DNA from: Clostridia bacterium
Lineage (GTDB): Bacteria; Bacillota; TC1; UBA5767
Assembly: GCA_030625965.1 (NCBI GenBank)
Contig: DAOUPV010000001.1
Span: 46,569-110,568, forward strand
Reading direction: 5' to 3'
Length of the DNA: 64,000 nucleotides
The notes below the pieces were generated by a model, which did not search any database, was not told the DNA's origin, and worked only from the letters and a program-made list of their open reading frames with translations. The translations under genes were made by a program, and so were the position numbers. Positions within the stretch are counted from its first letter, which is position 1. Each line of letters begins with the position of its first letter. Below, one piece after another: positions 1-8,409 of this stretch.

Positions 1-1
1 A

Positions 2-1267
2 TTGAAAGAAGATTTCGTCCGCAACTTGGATACCAATGGCTGGCTGGACCTGGAGGTCACCCGCGTCGAGAGCCGTGCTGTCGCGCCTTTGGAGCGGGAC
101 GTGCTGAAGAACCAGATTTTGGAAAACGTCAAATACATCGCTCCGGTGCGCGGTGCCCAAGCACTTTGGGATCTGATACGCCATAAAGAGGACTCTGAAT
201 CTTTCTCCCGAGGTGGGGCTGCGGCTGAAGAACTGGAACAGGCCCAGGACAATATGGAGAAGACCCGGAAGAACAACCGGGAGATCAAGGATGACAAGAA
301 AGACATTAAGGATTTGAAAGAACGGATTTCGGAAGAAAGTAAAAAGGAAGAACCAGACCAGGGACGCATCGCATCGTTGGAAAGAAGTATACGGTCGGAA
401 GAGCGGGATATTGACGATATGTATGATGAAAACCGCGAACTCACCTATGAAACGCAGGCAATTCTAAACAAGCAGAGCTTGCGAGAAGTGCCCCCCGAAC
501 TGGATGAAGAGAAGATGGCCAAGAAGAGTTCGTTGCAGGAGGAATTGGAAAAGCTGAAACTGGCCAAGGAGCGGACGGAAAAAAGCTTAGACTGGGAGGA
601 TGACACAGAGGACCGGATTTTCTCTCGCGGGAGTACAGATAAGGAGGAGAGCGGTCGTAGCCTGGATCTTGTGAGAGCTGCGCAGGAAGTGCTGGAGGAA
701 GGACGGAACCGGTTGTATCTCGGGGAGTATGCACTCAAGTACTTTTCCAGTGTCACCAGTGACAGCCATGATGCCGAGGTTGAGTACCTGATTACCGGTT
801 CAAGACAACCGGGAGCCGCTTATGCTCTGCGGTTGCTGGCTGTCCGCAGCGGATTGGACGCACTCGGTTATTTCGTGCTGGATCCCAAAGCCCCGCCGGA
901 AATTCTCTCCCGAACGGCATACTCGTTGATCATGGGAGGTTTGCAGGGTCTGATCGATCTGTATAGCATGGTGGGGTTGGGGGAAGCCGTACCGCTCATC
1001 CACATAACACCGGGAGGGACCAATCCTTTTGAGCGTATCCAGCTGGATTACGAGGACCATCAACGTATTGATCTTCTTCTGACTGGTGAAGATAAGAAAT
1101 TAGACCGTATCCAGGAACTGTTGCCAGCACAGGGTTACACAGGCAGGCAAATCTTATTTGAGGTGCGTGTACGTCGGATCTTTCCCTTTAGAATCTACAG
1201 GGACGACGAAGCCATGGATGATATGAATTATATGTATCTAAGAAAGGAAGTCAGGATATGTTATTAA
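2..1267 (+). CDS. DUF5702-like Tad/Flp pilus-locus protein (5' end probably truncated by the window)
   Basis: Long ORF open at the window edge; next to TadE-like and prepilin peptidase genes; family assignment from recognition of the protein sequence. Confidence 0.6.
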   Translation: MKEDFVRNLDTNGWLDLEVTRVESRAVAPLERDVLKNQILENVKYIAPVRGAQALWDLIRHKEDSESFSRGGAAAEELEQAQDNMEKTRKNNREIKDDKKDIKDLKERISEESKKEEPDQGRIASLERSIRSEERDIDDMYDENRELTYETQAILNKQSLREVPPELDEEKMAKKSSLQEELEKLKLAKERTEKSLDWEDDTEDRIFSRGSTDKEESGRSLDLVRAAQEVLEEGRNRLYLGEYALKYFSSVTSDSHDAEVEYLITGSRQPGAAYALRLLAVRSGLDALGYFVLDPKAPPEILSRTAYSLIMGGLQGLIDLYSMVGLGEAVPLIHITPGGTNPFERIQLDYEDHQRIDLLLTGEDKKLDRIQELLPAQGYTGRQILFEVRVRRIFPFRIYRDDEAMDDMNYMYLRKEVRICY

Positions 1268-1698
1268 GACCGAAGTACAGGAAGGGCAGTCTTTGTTTGG
1301 AACTGTTGATATACTTACCGGTGCTTGCAGGACTATTTTTTTCGCTCATCTATTTGCAACTGTTCTTCTTGGAAAGCCTCAGTTTGGACCAGGCCACCTA
1401 CGAGACAGTGAAGTCTCTGGTCAGTCTGGAGATAGCCGAGTCTGCCTTCGAGTCCGTACTCAATGAGCAGACAGGGTTCGCACTGTCCGCGTTGGGTGCC
1501 ATCGGTCTTAGGGGGAACCTCGGAAGTAAATTGATTTTGGCCCATGATGCTACTGGGTATCTAGTAGAGGAGAATATGAAGGAGGCGAGGATCGTAAAGG
1601 AAGACGGAATGCTATGTGCATACTGCCGCTACCGTTCTTCCTTCCTCCCGGGCGTAATCATCGAAAGCAGAGCTGTGGAAAGGAGTTGGAAACCATGA
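1258..1698 (+). CDS. TadE-like / pseudopilin-like single-pass membrane protein
   Basis: N-terminal hydrophobic segment (LELLIYLPVLAGLFFSLIYLQLFFLESLSL); overlaps neighbouring genes in a Tad-like operon. Confidence 0.5.
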   Translation: MLLRPKYRKGSLCLELLIYLPVLAGLFFSLIYLQLFFLESLSLDQATYETVKSLVSLEIAESAFESVLNEQTGFALSALGAIGLRGNLGSKLILAHDATGYLVEENMKEARIVKEDGMLCAYCRYRSSFLPGVIIESRAVERSWKP

Positions 1699-2096
1699 TG
1701 CTTAGTGTTGTAGTCACAGTGTTCATACTGGCCTGCCTAGTGGGGGACTTAAGAGGTGGGCGGATTCCCAACTGGCTGATTCTCTTGTTCCTCCTACCGG
1801 TAACTATACGGGCCGCCTTCATGGGAGTGCCGGACGGTTTCCAGAATCTGGGGATGCCTGTTATGCTGCTGTTATTTGTTACCTGGTTTTTGGGACTTTT
1901 GGGTGGTGGGGATGTCAAGGTGTTCCTTACCCTGTCGCTCTTGCTGCCGGGCGTTATGCTGCTCAGGTTGCTGTGTCTAACCTTAGGATTTTCCCTAATG
2001 ATCTTCCTGGGAAGAAGCCTTTGGCGGAGGTCATGGGTGCGCTCGATGCCTATGATGCCATTTATGGCGGTGGCCTCGTTGGTGATCTGGTTATGA
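1695..2096 (+). CDS. Prepilin peptidase (TadV/CpaA-like, A24 family)
   Basis: Hydrophobic protein with GDLRGGRIPNWLI and GGGDVK motifs typical of A24 peptidases; start chosen inside ORF 1614..2096. Confidence 0.8.
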   Translation: MMLSVVVTVFILACLVGDLRGGRIPNWLILLFLLPVTIRAAFMGVPDGFQNLGMPVMLLLFVTWFLGLLGGGDVKVFLTLSLLLPGVMLLRLLCLTLGFSLMIFLGRSLWRRSWVRSMPMMPFMAVASLVIWL

Positions 2097-2707
2097 AGAG
2101 CATTGAGAGATTGCCGGCTTTTAGTCAGACCATGATCTGTCAGGGGAAGATTCCCTATCTTCTTCCAAATATCCGCATGGAACTGGAAAACGGTCAGGAA
2201 ATCCGCTACCAGACGAAGGGCAAGCGTCAGCTGGCTGAAGGGATTGGAACCGGTCTGGGTGAGAGCATCTTCAGAAACGCCCGACGTATCGTCTACTGCT
2301 ACTATGATCTGGAATCTGAATATTTTATTCCGGGACGATGCCTCTGTCTGGAACCGGAGGAGATCTTTGTGGACAGGGATGGGGAACTGTATTTTATGCT
2401 GGATGATGCTGGTCGCTCTCAGCTTTATCCTATCATCCGTCGTTTGCTCTCTAATTGGTGGGAGGAACAACCGCTGATTCCTGAAAGTAAGGATGAGTGG
2501 TTGTCACTCATCGAATGTTGTGAGGAGAAAGATAAACTGTGCAGAAGGTTGATCCTGGCTCCGGAGGAACAGGTGTCTCCTGAGGGTGAGGGGCTTTTAA
2601 ACCGGATTCGTGTGGCGAGGGAAGAACTGGTGCGGGATGACAGGAAGATACTCTGTTTGTGGGCTGGTTGTTTTATTCTAGGTATTATACTGTCTGTCTT
2701 CTCTTGA
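2093..2707 (+). CDS. DUF6382-like protein of the Tad-type locus
   Basis: ATGA overlap with the upstream stop; likely start at 2093 within ORF 1973..2707; C-terminal TM segment. Confidence 0.5.
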   Translation: MKSIERLPAFSQTMICQGKIPYLLPNIRMELENGQEIRYQTKGKRQLAEGIGTGLGESIFRNARRIVYCYYDLESEYFIPGRCLCLEPEEIFVDRDGELYFMLDDAGRSQLYPIIRRLLSNWWEEQPLIPESKDEWLSLIECCEEKDKLCRRLILAPEEQVSPEGEGLLNRIRVAREELVRDDRKILCLWAGCFILGIILSVFS

Positions 2708-2759
2708 GGGTGCTCGTCAAATGGGATATAGTATAGAGGATAATTCTTGGAGGTGACTT

Positions 2760-4235
2760 ATGGAGTCTAGCATCATTATTACTTTTTTACTGTATCTTTT
2801 ATTCATGCTGTTTGTCGGGATCTATTTTTACAGAAGGACTACTGATCTATCAGACTATATCCTGGGTGGCCGGGGGCTTAACTATTGGGTTACAGCACTA
2901 TCCGCTCAAGCCTCAGACATGAGTGGCTGGTTGTTGATGGGCTTACCAGGCGCAGCCTATCTGGTGGGTTTGGAATCCATCTGGATTGCCGTAGGACTGG
3001 CCCTGGGTACTTATCTGAACTGGAAATACACGGCCAAGCGACTCAGAATCTACACAGAAGTGGCCGGGAACGCGTTAACCCTATCAGACTATCTACAGAA
3101 CCGTTTTCATGACAAATCCAACGTACTGCGTATCGCCACTGCGGTCTTCATCCTGATCTTTTTTCTGATCTACACGGCATCGGGTTTGGTTGCAGGCGGT
3201 AAGCTGTTCAGCACCGTCTTCGGATTCAACTACCAGATGGCGGTGGCACTTGGGGCTTTGGCCATCATCGCCTATACATTTTTGGGTGGTTTCATGGCCG
3301 TGTCCTGGACTGACTTTTTCCAGGGAAGCCTGATGTTCCTGGCCATCCTGTTGGTTCCGGCTATGGGCATCGCTACCTTGGGAGGTCTTGGTGCCAGCAG
3401 GGTGGCTATCGCTGCCATCAACCCTGAGATGTTGAATCCCTTCAGCGATCTGAGCGGACAGAGTTTGTCCTGGATGGCTGTGGTCTCTTCTTTGGCCTGG
3501 GGCGTGGGTTACTTCGGACAACCGCACATCCTGTCAAGATTCATGGCCATCGAGAAGGCCGACGAGATCAAGAAATCCCGCAGGGTGGCCATGATCTGGG
3601 TGCTCCTCTCGCTCTTCTGCGCCGTGATTGTAGGCTTGTTGGGTCGTGCACTGATGCCTGGGTTGACTGGCGCCTCGGTAGAGAAGGTCTTCATGCTGCT
3701 GGTGCAGAGCATGTTCAATCCCTGGATCGCAGGTATTCTTTTGGCAGCCATTCTGGCAGCCATTATGAGTACGGCGGATTCTCAGTTGTTGGTGACGGCT
3801 TCGGCCATCTCTCAGGACTTGTACCGCCCCTTCATAAAACCGAACGCCAGCCAGAAGGAACTGGTCTGGGTGGGAAGGATCACGGTCATCGTGGTGGCGG
3901 TCATTGCTTTTGTGATTGCACTCAATCCGGACAACAAGGTACTCGATCTAGTTGCCTATGCCTGGGCTGGATTTGGTAGTGCCTTCGGACCGGCCATCAT
4001 CATGTCCTTATTCTGGAAGCGCATGACTAGGAACGGGGCCATCGCCGGCGTGTTGACCGGTGGTATCGTGGCACTGGTCTGGCAGCGCCTATCAGGCGGA
4101 CTTTTCGATCTATATGAGATCGTGCCGGGATTCCTACTGGCCGCGTTAGCCATTATACTGGTATCCAAGTTAGGCAAGGAACCGGATGCTGAGCTGACGG
4201 AAGAATTTGAAAAAGTGAAGAAAATGTCTATCTAA
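2760..4235 (+). CDS. putP: Sodium/proline symporter (SSS family)
   Basis: 491 aa multi-TM protein with SSS motifs (SDYILGGRGLNYWVTALSAQASDMSGWLLMGLPGAAY). Confidence 0.9.
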   Translation: MESSIIITFLLYLLFMLFVGIYFYRRTTDLSDYILGGRGLNYWVTALSAQASDMSGWLLMGLPGAAYLVGLESIWIAVGLALGTYLNWKYTAKRLRIYTEVAGNALTLSDYLQNRFHDKSNVLRIATAVFILIFFLIYTASGLVAGGKLFSTVFGFNYQMAVALGALAIIAYTFLGGFMAVSWTDFFQGSLMFLAILLVPAMGIATLGGLGASRVAIAAINPEMLNPFSDLSGQSLSWMAVVSSLAWGVGYFGQPHILSRFMAIEKADEIKKSRRVAMIWVLLSLFCAVIVGLLGRALMPGLTGASVEKVFMLLVQSMFNPWIAGILLAAILAAIMSTADSQLLVTASAISQDLYRPFIKPNASQKELVWVGRITVIVVAVIAFVIALNPDNKVLDLVAYAWAGFGSAFGPAIIMSLFWKRMTRNGAIAGVLTGGIVALVWQRLSGGLFDLYEIVPGFLLAALAIILVSKLGKEPDAELTEEFEKVKKMSI

Positions 4236-4238
4236 GGG

Positions 4239-4270
4239 ATACGCCAGCAAGAGCTGGCGTATTCTTTCTT
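4239..4270 (+). terminator. Rho-independent terminator after putP
   Basis: ATACGCCAGC-AAGA-GCTGGCGTAT followed by a T-rich stretch. Confidence 0.8.
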
Positions 4271-4275
4271 TCGTC

Positions 4276-4304
4276 TTTACATGTAACATGTTAATGGATA
4301 TAAT
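4276..4304 (+). promoter_or_regulatory. SigA-type promoter of the HcnABC-like operon
   Basis: TTTACA-N17-TATAAT upstream of the 4319 ORF; spacer contains ACATGTAACATGT. Confidence 0.65.
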
Positions 4305-4318
4305 AGGAACAAGGAGGA

Positions 4319-5464
4319 GTGCGGATGCAGAACGAGTATGATTATATAGTAGTAGGAGCCGGGGTCGTGGGATTGGCCATTACCCGCAGCCTGGCCATGA
4401 AAAATAAAAGGGTGCTGTTGTTGGAGCGCCAGGATTTCGGTGCGGCCGCATCTGGTACCAATTTGGGACAGCTATCCGTGGCTGATCGGGCTGCGGGACT
4501 TGAGATCGAGATGGTTAAGGAGACTTTTAAGGCGTATGCGGAGGTAGCGGCTGAATATGGTCTGGAATACGAACGCAAGGGCGGGCTTTGCACCTTGGAA
4601 ACCGAAGAAGACATAGCCATCGCTGAACGTCTGGTAGCAGAAAAACGGGCCAAAGGATATAATCTGGAACTGCTTTACGGGGATCAGGTCAGGAAAGTGG
4701 AACCCTGGATCGAGAACCTGAAAGGCGGCGTCTATTCCCCTGATGAAGGGCGGATCAATCCGTTTAAAGTAAACCATTGGCTATTGCAGGAGGCGCTGGA
4801 TGCGGGAGCCATCTACCTTTCCCATACGGAAGTGTTGGGATTTGAAGAGATAGAAGGTGGTATGGCCTGCTTGAGTACGGAAGGGACCTACACCGCCGGG
4901 ACTGTGATATTGGCCACAGGCTCTTGGAGCAAGGAACTGCTGAAACCCTATGGTATAGAGCTTCCTATGGGATACATCCGGGGGACGGCCATGGTCACCC
5001 AGGCTTTCCCCAAGGTCATGAATGGGCCTGTAGAGGACGGAGCATTCTTTACCGGTAACGTGCCGGACGGGGATACCATCTATTTCGGGGGCGTACAGGA
5101 AGAAAATGGCACTATTGTCATCGCCCAGGCCAACCGGGCTGGCGAGGATTACAATACAGCGATCGATAATGAGGATCTGACCAAGATGGCCAAGCTGTTC
5201 CTGAGCCACTATCCGGCGTTGAAGGATATTCAGATTGTCAGAGCTTGGTCAGGAAATACGACCACGACGGAGGATGACGAACCGTTTTGGGGCTTTAGTG
5301 AAGAACTGCCCCGGATGTTTCTGGCCATCGCCTTCAAGGGGGCCTTTTCCCTGGCGCCGGCAGTCGGCAGACGGACAGCGGACTGGTTGGTTGATGGAAG
5401 CTATGATGAGCGGTATGAGAAATGGAGTCCCCTGCGAGTGGGGCGATGCGAGGAGGAAGCATGA
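4319..5464 (+). CDS. NAD(P)/FAD-dependent amino-acid dehydrogenase (HcnC / D-hydroxyproline dehydrogenase beta / sarcosine oxidase beta-like)
   Basis: Rossmann GAGVVGLAITRSLA motif; DAO fold; adjacent to HcnA- and HcnB-like genes. Confidence 0.8.
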   Translation: MRMQNEYDYIVVGAGVVGLAITRSLAMKNKRVLLLERQDFGAAASGTNLGQLSVADRAAGLEIEMVKETFKAYAEVAAEYGLEYERKGGLCTLETEEDIAIAERLVAEKRAKGYNLELLYGDQVRKVEPWIENLKGGVYSPDEGRINPFKVNHWLLQEALDAGAIYLSHTEVLGFEEIEGGMACLSTEGTYTAGTVILATGSWSKELLKPYGIELPMGYIRGTAMVTQAFPKVMNGPVEDGAFFTGNVPDGDTIYFGGVQEENGTIVIAQANRAGEDYNTAIDNEDLTKMAKLFLSHYPALKDIQIVRAWSGNTTTTEDDEPFWGFSEELPRMFLAIAFKGAFSLAPAVGRRTADWLVDGSYDERYEKWSPLRVGRCEEEA

Positions 5465-5781
5465 GAGTTGAGAAACATCCCATTTTGGGAGATGCAGGGC
5501 AAAGAGAGACGGTGAACATCACGGTTGACGGGCGCGTAATCCAAGCCAGAAAGGGTGAGAGCATCTCCGCGGCCATGTTGGCGGAAAAACTACGTATTTG
5601 TCGCCATACCACGAAGAGCAAGGAAGCGAGAGGTCTATTCTGCGGTATCGGGCAGTGTACTGACTGTGTGATGCAGGTGAACGGCGTACCCAACGTACGT
5701 ACCTGTATCACCGAAGTCCAGGAAGGGATGACGATATGCACCCAAGAGGGTGTCGGAACATGGGAGGCCAAAGATGAATAA
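5461..5781 (+). CDS. (2Fe-2S)-binding protein, HcnA-like small subunit
   Basis: Cys-rich ferredoxin-like motif CRHTTKSKEARGLFCGIGQCTDCVMQVNG; overlaps the upstream stop. Confidence 0.8.
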   Translation: MRVEKHPILGDAGQRETVNITVDGRVIQARKGESISAAMLAEKLRICRHTTKSKEARGLFCGIGQCTDCVMQVNGVPNVRTCITEVQEGMTICTQEGVGTWEAKDE

Positions 5782-6880
5782 CTCTAAAATCGACCTGCTG
5801 GTCGTAGGAGCAGGTCCGGCGGGATTGGGTGCGGCCATCGAGGCAGCCAAGCGGGGCGCCAAGGTTCTGGTCGTTGACGAGAACGCCAGACCTGGCGGCC
5901 AGTTATTCAAGCAGATCCATAAGTTCTTCGGCTCCAAAGAGCATATGGCCGGAACCAGAGGTTTCACCATCGGGGAGAAACTGCTGCAGGAGGCCAAGGA
6001 ACACGGCGTGATGGTCATGCTGAATACGCTGGCGTGGGGCATCTTTAAGGACAATGTTGTGGTTGTCAAGAAAGACGACCAGTCCTATTCCATCCAGGCC
6101 CGCAAGGTGGTCATCGCCACGGGGGCCACTGAGAATGGACTCAGCTTTAAGGGATGCACCAAGCCGGGAGTCATCACCGGCGGTGCTGCTCAGACCATGG
6201 TGAACATCCAGCGGGTAACGCCGGGTGAAAGGATCCTGATGGTGGGGACGGGCAATGTGGGACTGATCGTCTCCTATCAGCTTATGCAGGCGGGTGCAGA
6301 TGTGGTGGGCATCGTGGAAGCGGCGCCGACGGTCGGAGGTTACGATGTACATGCCAACAAGGTGAGAAAGGCCGGCGTGCCAATCTATCTGGGTCATACT
6401 GTAGTTGAAGCCTTGGGCGCCAACGAAGTGTCAGGGGCCGTTATCGCACCGGTAGATTGCAACTTCCAACCCAAGAAAGAGGAAGCCTTCCAGGTGGAAT
6501 GCGACACCATATGTCTTGCGGTCGGTCTTTCACCCAGGATCGACCTGGCTCTGAACGCCGGTTGCGAACCCATATTCAGCCCGGTACTCGGAGGACATAT
6601 GCCATGGCACGATCAGAGGATGCGTTCTTTGACTGATGTATACGTGGCCGGAGACGTGGCGGGTATAGAGGAAGCCAGTACAGCTTTGGAAGAGGGTAAG
6701 CTGGCCGGCGTTGCCGCGGCCGATGATCTGGGTCTCTTGGGATCAGAAGAAAGAGACACCATCTATCAGGAGATAGAATCGAGACTGAACAAACTGCGTA
6801 GTGGTTTGTACGGGGATAAAAGAAGAGTAGCCAAACTGGAACTGATGGAAAAGGGGTGTGAGAATCATGAGCAAAGATAA
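5774..6880 (+). CDS. NAD(P)/FAD-dependent oxidoreductase, HcnB-like
   Basis: VVGAGPAGLGAAIEAAKRGAKVLVVDENARPGGQLFKQ and GDVAGIEEAS motifs. Confidence 0.85.
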   Translation: MNNSKIDLLVVGAGPAGLGAAIEAAKRGAKVLVVDENARPGGQLFKQIHKFFGSKEHMAGTRGFTIGEKLLQEAKEHGVMVMLNTLAWGIFKDNVVVVKKDDQSYSIQARKVVIATGATENGLSFKGCTKPGVITGGAAQTMVNIQRVTPGERILMVGTGNVGLIVSYQLMQAGADVVGIVEAAPTVGGYDVHANKVRKAGVPIYLGHTVVEALGANEVSGAVIAPVDCNFQPKKEEAFQVECDTICLAVGLSPRIDLALNAGCEPIFSPVLGGHMPWHDQRMRSLTDVYVAGDVAGIEEASTALEEGKLAGVAAADDLGLLGSEERDTIYQEIESRLNKLRSGLYGDKRRVAKLELMEKGCENHEQR

Positions 6881-7613
6881 ATTGGTGGCCGATATTTACT
6901 GTATCGAGCCGATTCCCTGCAACCCCTGTGAAACATCCTGTCCCTTCGGAGCAATCCAGGTCGGGGATGATATCACCAACCTACCTGTTGTTGATGAGGA
7001 TTTGTGCCGCGGTTGTGGCATCTGCCTGGCGATCTGTCCCGGGCTGGCCATTCGCCTTATACAGGATGGGTACAAAGATGGGACCTCGTTGGTGGCCTTC
7101 CCTTATGAATATGAGCCGATTCCTGAAAAGGGACAGACGGTCCGCGTGGTGGACATGCAGGGCAATGAATTGTCAGATGCCACAGTCATCAAGATCCAAA
7201 AACCCCTGAAGGATGATCCGACCCGTGTCGTATATGTAGAAGTGGACAGTGCGGTTGCCGCCGAGGTCCGCAGCATGAAGCGAATCAAAGAGGCAGCGGA
7301 GGAGGACATCGTCATCTGCCGCTGCGAAGAAATAGGCATGAAAGAAATCCTTACAGCCATCGAGAAGGGGGACCGGAGCCTTAATGCCATAAAACGCAGG
7401 ACCCGGGCCGGCATGGGACTATGCCAGGGGAAAACCTGCAGCAAAATGATATCCAGGATGATCTGCGAGCAGACGGGAATTGCGGCGCAAGACTTGGAAC
7501 CGGCAAGCAAACGCCAACCGGTCAATCCCATCACACTTGGTACCATGGCCAGCACCGCTGATCGTCCGCTGATACTCGATCTGGACGATCTGAAGCGGGA
7601 GCTGGAATCGTAG
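6867..7613 (+). CDS. 4Fe-4S ferredoxin with C-terminal BFD-like [2Fe-2S] domain
   Basis: N-terminal CNPCETSCPFGA and CRGCGICLAICPG clusters; C-terminal CRCEE...GMGLCQGKTC BFD-like motif. Confidence 0.8.
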   Translation: MSKDKLVADIYCIEPIPCNPCETSCPFGAIQVGDDITNLPVVDEDLCRGCGICLAICPGLAIRLIQDGYKDGTSLVAFPYEYEPIPEKGQTVRVVDMQGNELSDATVIKIQKPLKDDPTRVVYVEVDSAVAAEVRSMKRIKEAAEEDIVICRCEEIGMKEILTAIEKGDRSLNAIKRRTRAGMGLCQGKTCSKMISRMICEQTGIAAQDLEPASKRQPVNPITLGTMASTADRPLILDLDDLKRELES

Positions 7614-7626
7614 GCGAGAGGTCATT

Positions 7627-8295
7627 ATGGAAAAGAATCGATACAAAAGCAAGAGCGAGCTGGTGTTCGAGGAAATCTGGGAACGCATCACCCAGGGGAC
7701 TTTGAAACCAGGAGACCGGTTCAGTGCCCAGGAGATTGCCGAGGAACTTGGGGTCAGCCGGACACCGGTCAACGAAGCCATGAAGAAGATGTCCGAATAC
7801 GGTCTGATCCGGATCCTGCCCAATGTGGGTTACCAGGTCAATGTACTTAGCTGGTGCGATATTGAGGATATCATGCGCATCGAGTGCCTGCTGGAGACGG
7901 AAGGACTCAGATTGAACCGGACGGGATTCGATCCGGAGCTAATCGGGGAACTGCGTGAATTGAACAGAAAGACCATAGAGGCGCTGACCCGTCAAGACCG
8001 GCAGGACTATTACCGACTTACGGATGAATTCCACGAGCGTTTCATCGCGCTTGCTGGCTCGAACATTCTGCAGCAGGTATTTCTGAAGAGTAGACATTAT
8101 GCGGGTTGGGATGACGGAAAGATCATGGAGATGACAGAGACACTGAAAAATCTGTTGCTAGAGCATGAAACGGCTCTGGATTTGCTTACAGAAGAACGGG
8201 TGCAGGAAGCCATTGATCTTCTGAAGGCCCACTCGGAACGTTCCATCCAGCTGGTACATCAAAGTCTGAAGAATAGCAATTACCCAGGCATATGA
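7627..8295 (+). CDS. GntR-family transcriptional regulator (FCD-type C-terminus)
   Basis: Winged HTH (LKPGDRFSAQEIAEELGVSRTPVNEAMKKMSEYGLIRILPNVGYQV). Confidence 0.85.
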   Translation: MEKNRYKSKSELVFEEIWERITQGTLKPGDRFSAQEIAEELGVSRTPVNEAMKKMSEYGLIRILPNVGYQVNVLSWCDIEDIMRIECLLETEGLRLNRTGFDPELIGELRELNRKTIEALTRQDRQDYYRLTDEFHERFIALAGSNILQQVFLKSRHYAGWDDGKIMEMTETLKNLLLEHETALDLLTEERVQEAIDLLKAHSERSIQLVHQSLKNSNYPGI

Positions 8296-8299
8296 CCGG

Positions 8300-8332
8300 A
8301 AAAACAAACCGCGCTGAGCGGTTTGTTTTTTG
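8300..8332 (+). terminator. Rho-independent terminator after the GntR gene
   Basis: AAACAAACCGC-GCTGA-GCGGTTTGTTTTTTG. Confidence 0.8.
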
Positions 8333-8338
8333 TCTAAA

Positions 8339-8366
8339 TTGATTTGCCCAAAGAATAAGCTATAAT
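8339..8366 (+). promoter_or_regulatory. Promoter of htpG
   Basis: TTGATT-N16-TATAAT upstream of htpG. Confidence 0.5.
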
Positions 8367-8409
8367 AGAAGAAACATACAAAATACATACCAAAAAACTG
8401 GAGGTAAAG

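Noticed and set aside
1658-2470. 270-aa minus-strand ORF opposite the prepilin peptidase region
   Set aside because: Antisense to two supported + strand genes; no recognisable family.
5334-5771. 145-aa minus-strand ORF in the Hcn-like operon (and many other short antisense ORFs in the track)
   Set aside because: Overlaps supported genes, no motifs, no plausible SD/promoter; typical six-frame noise.
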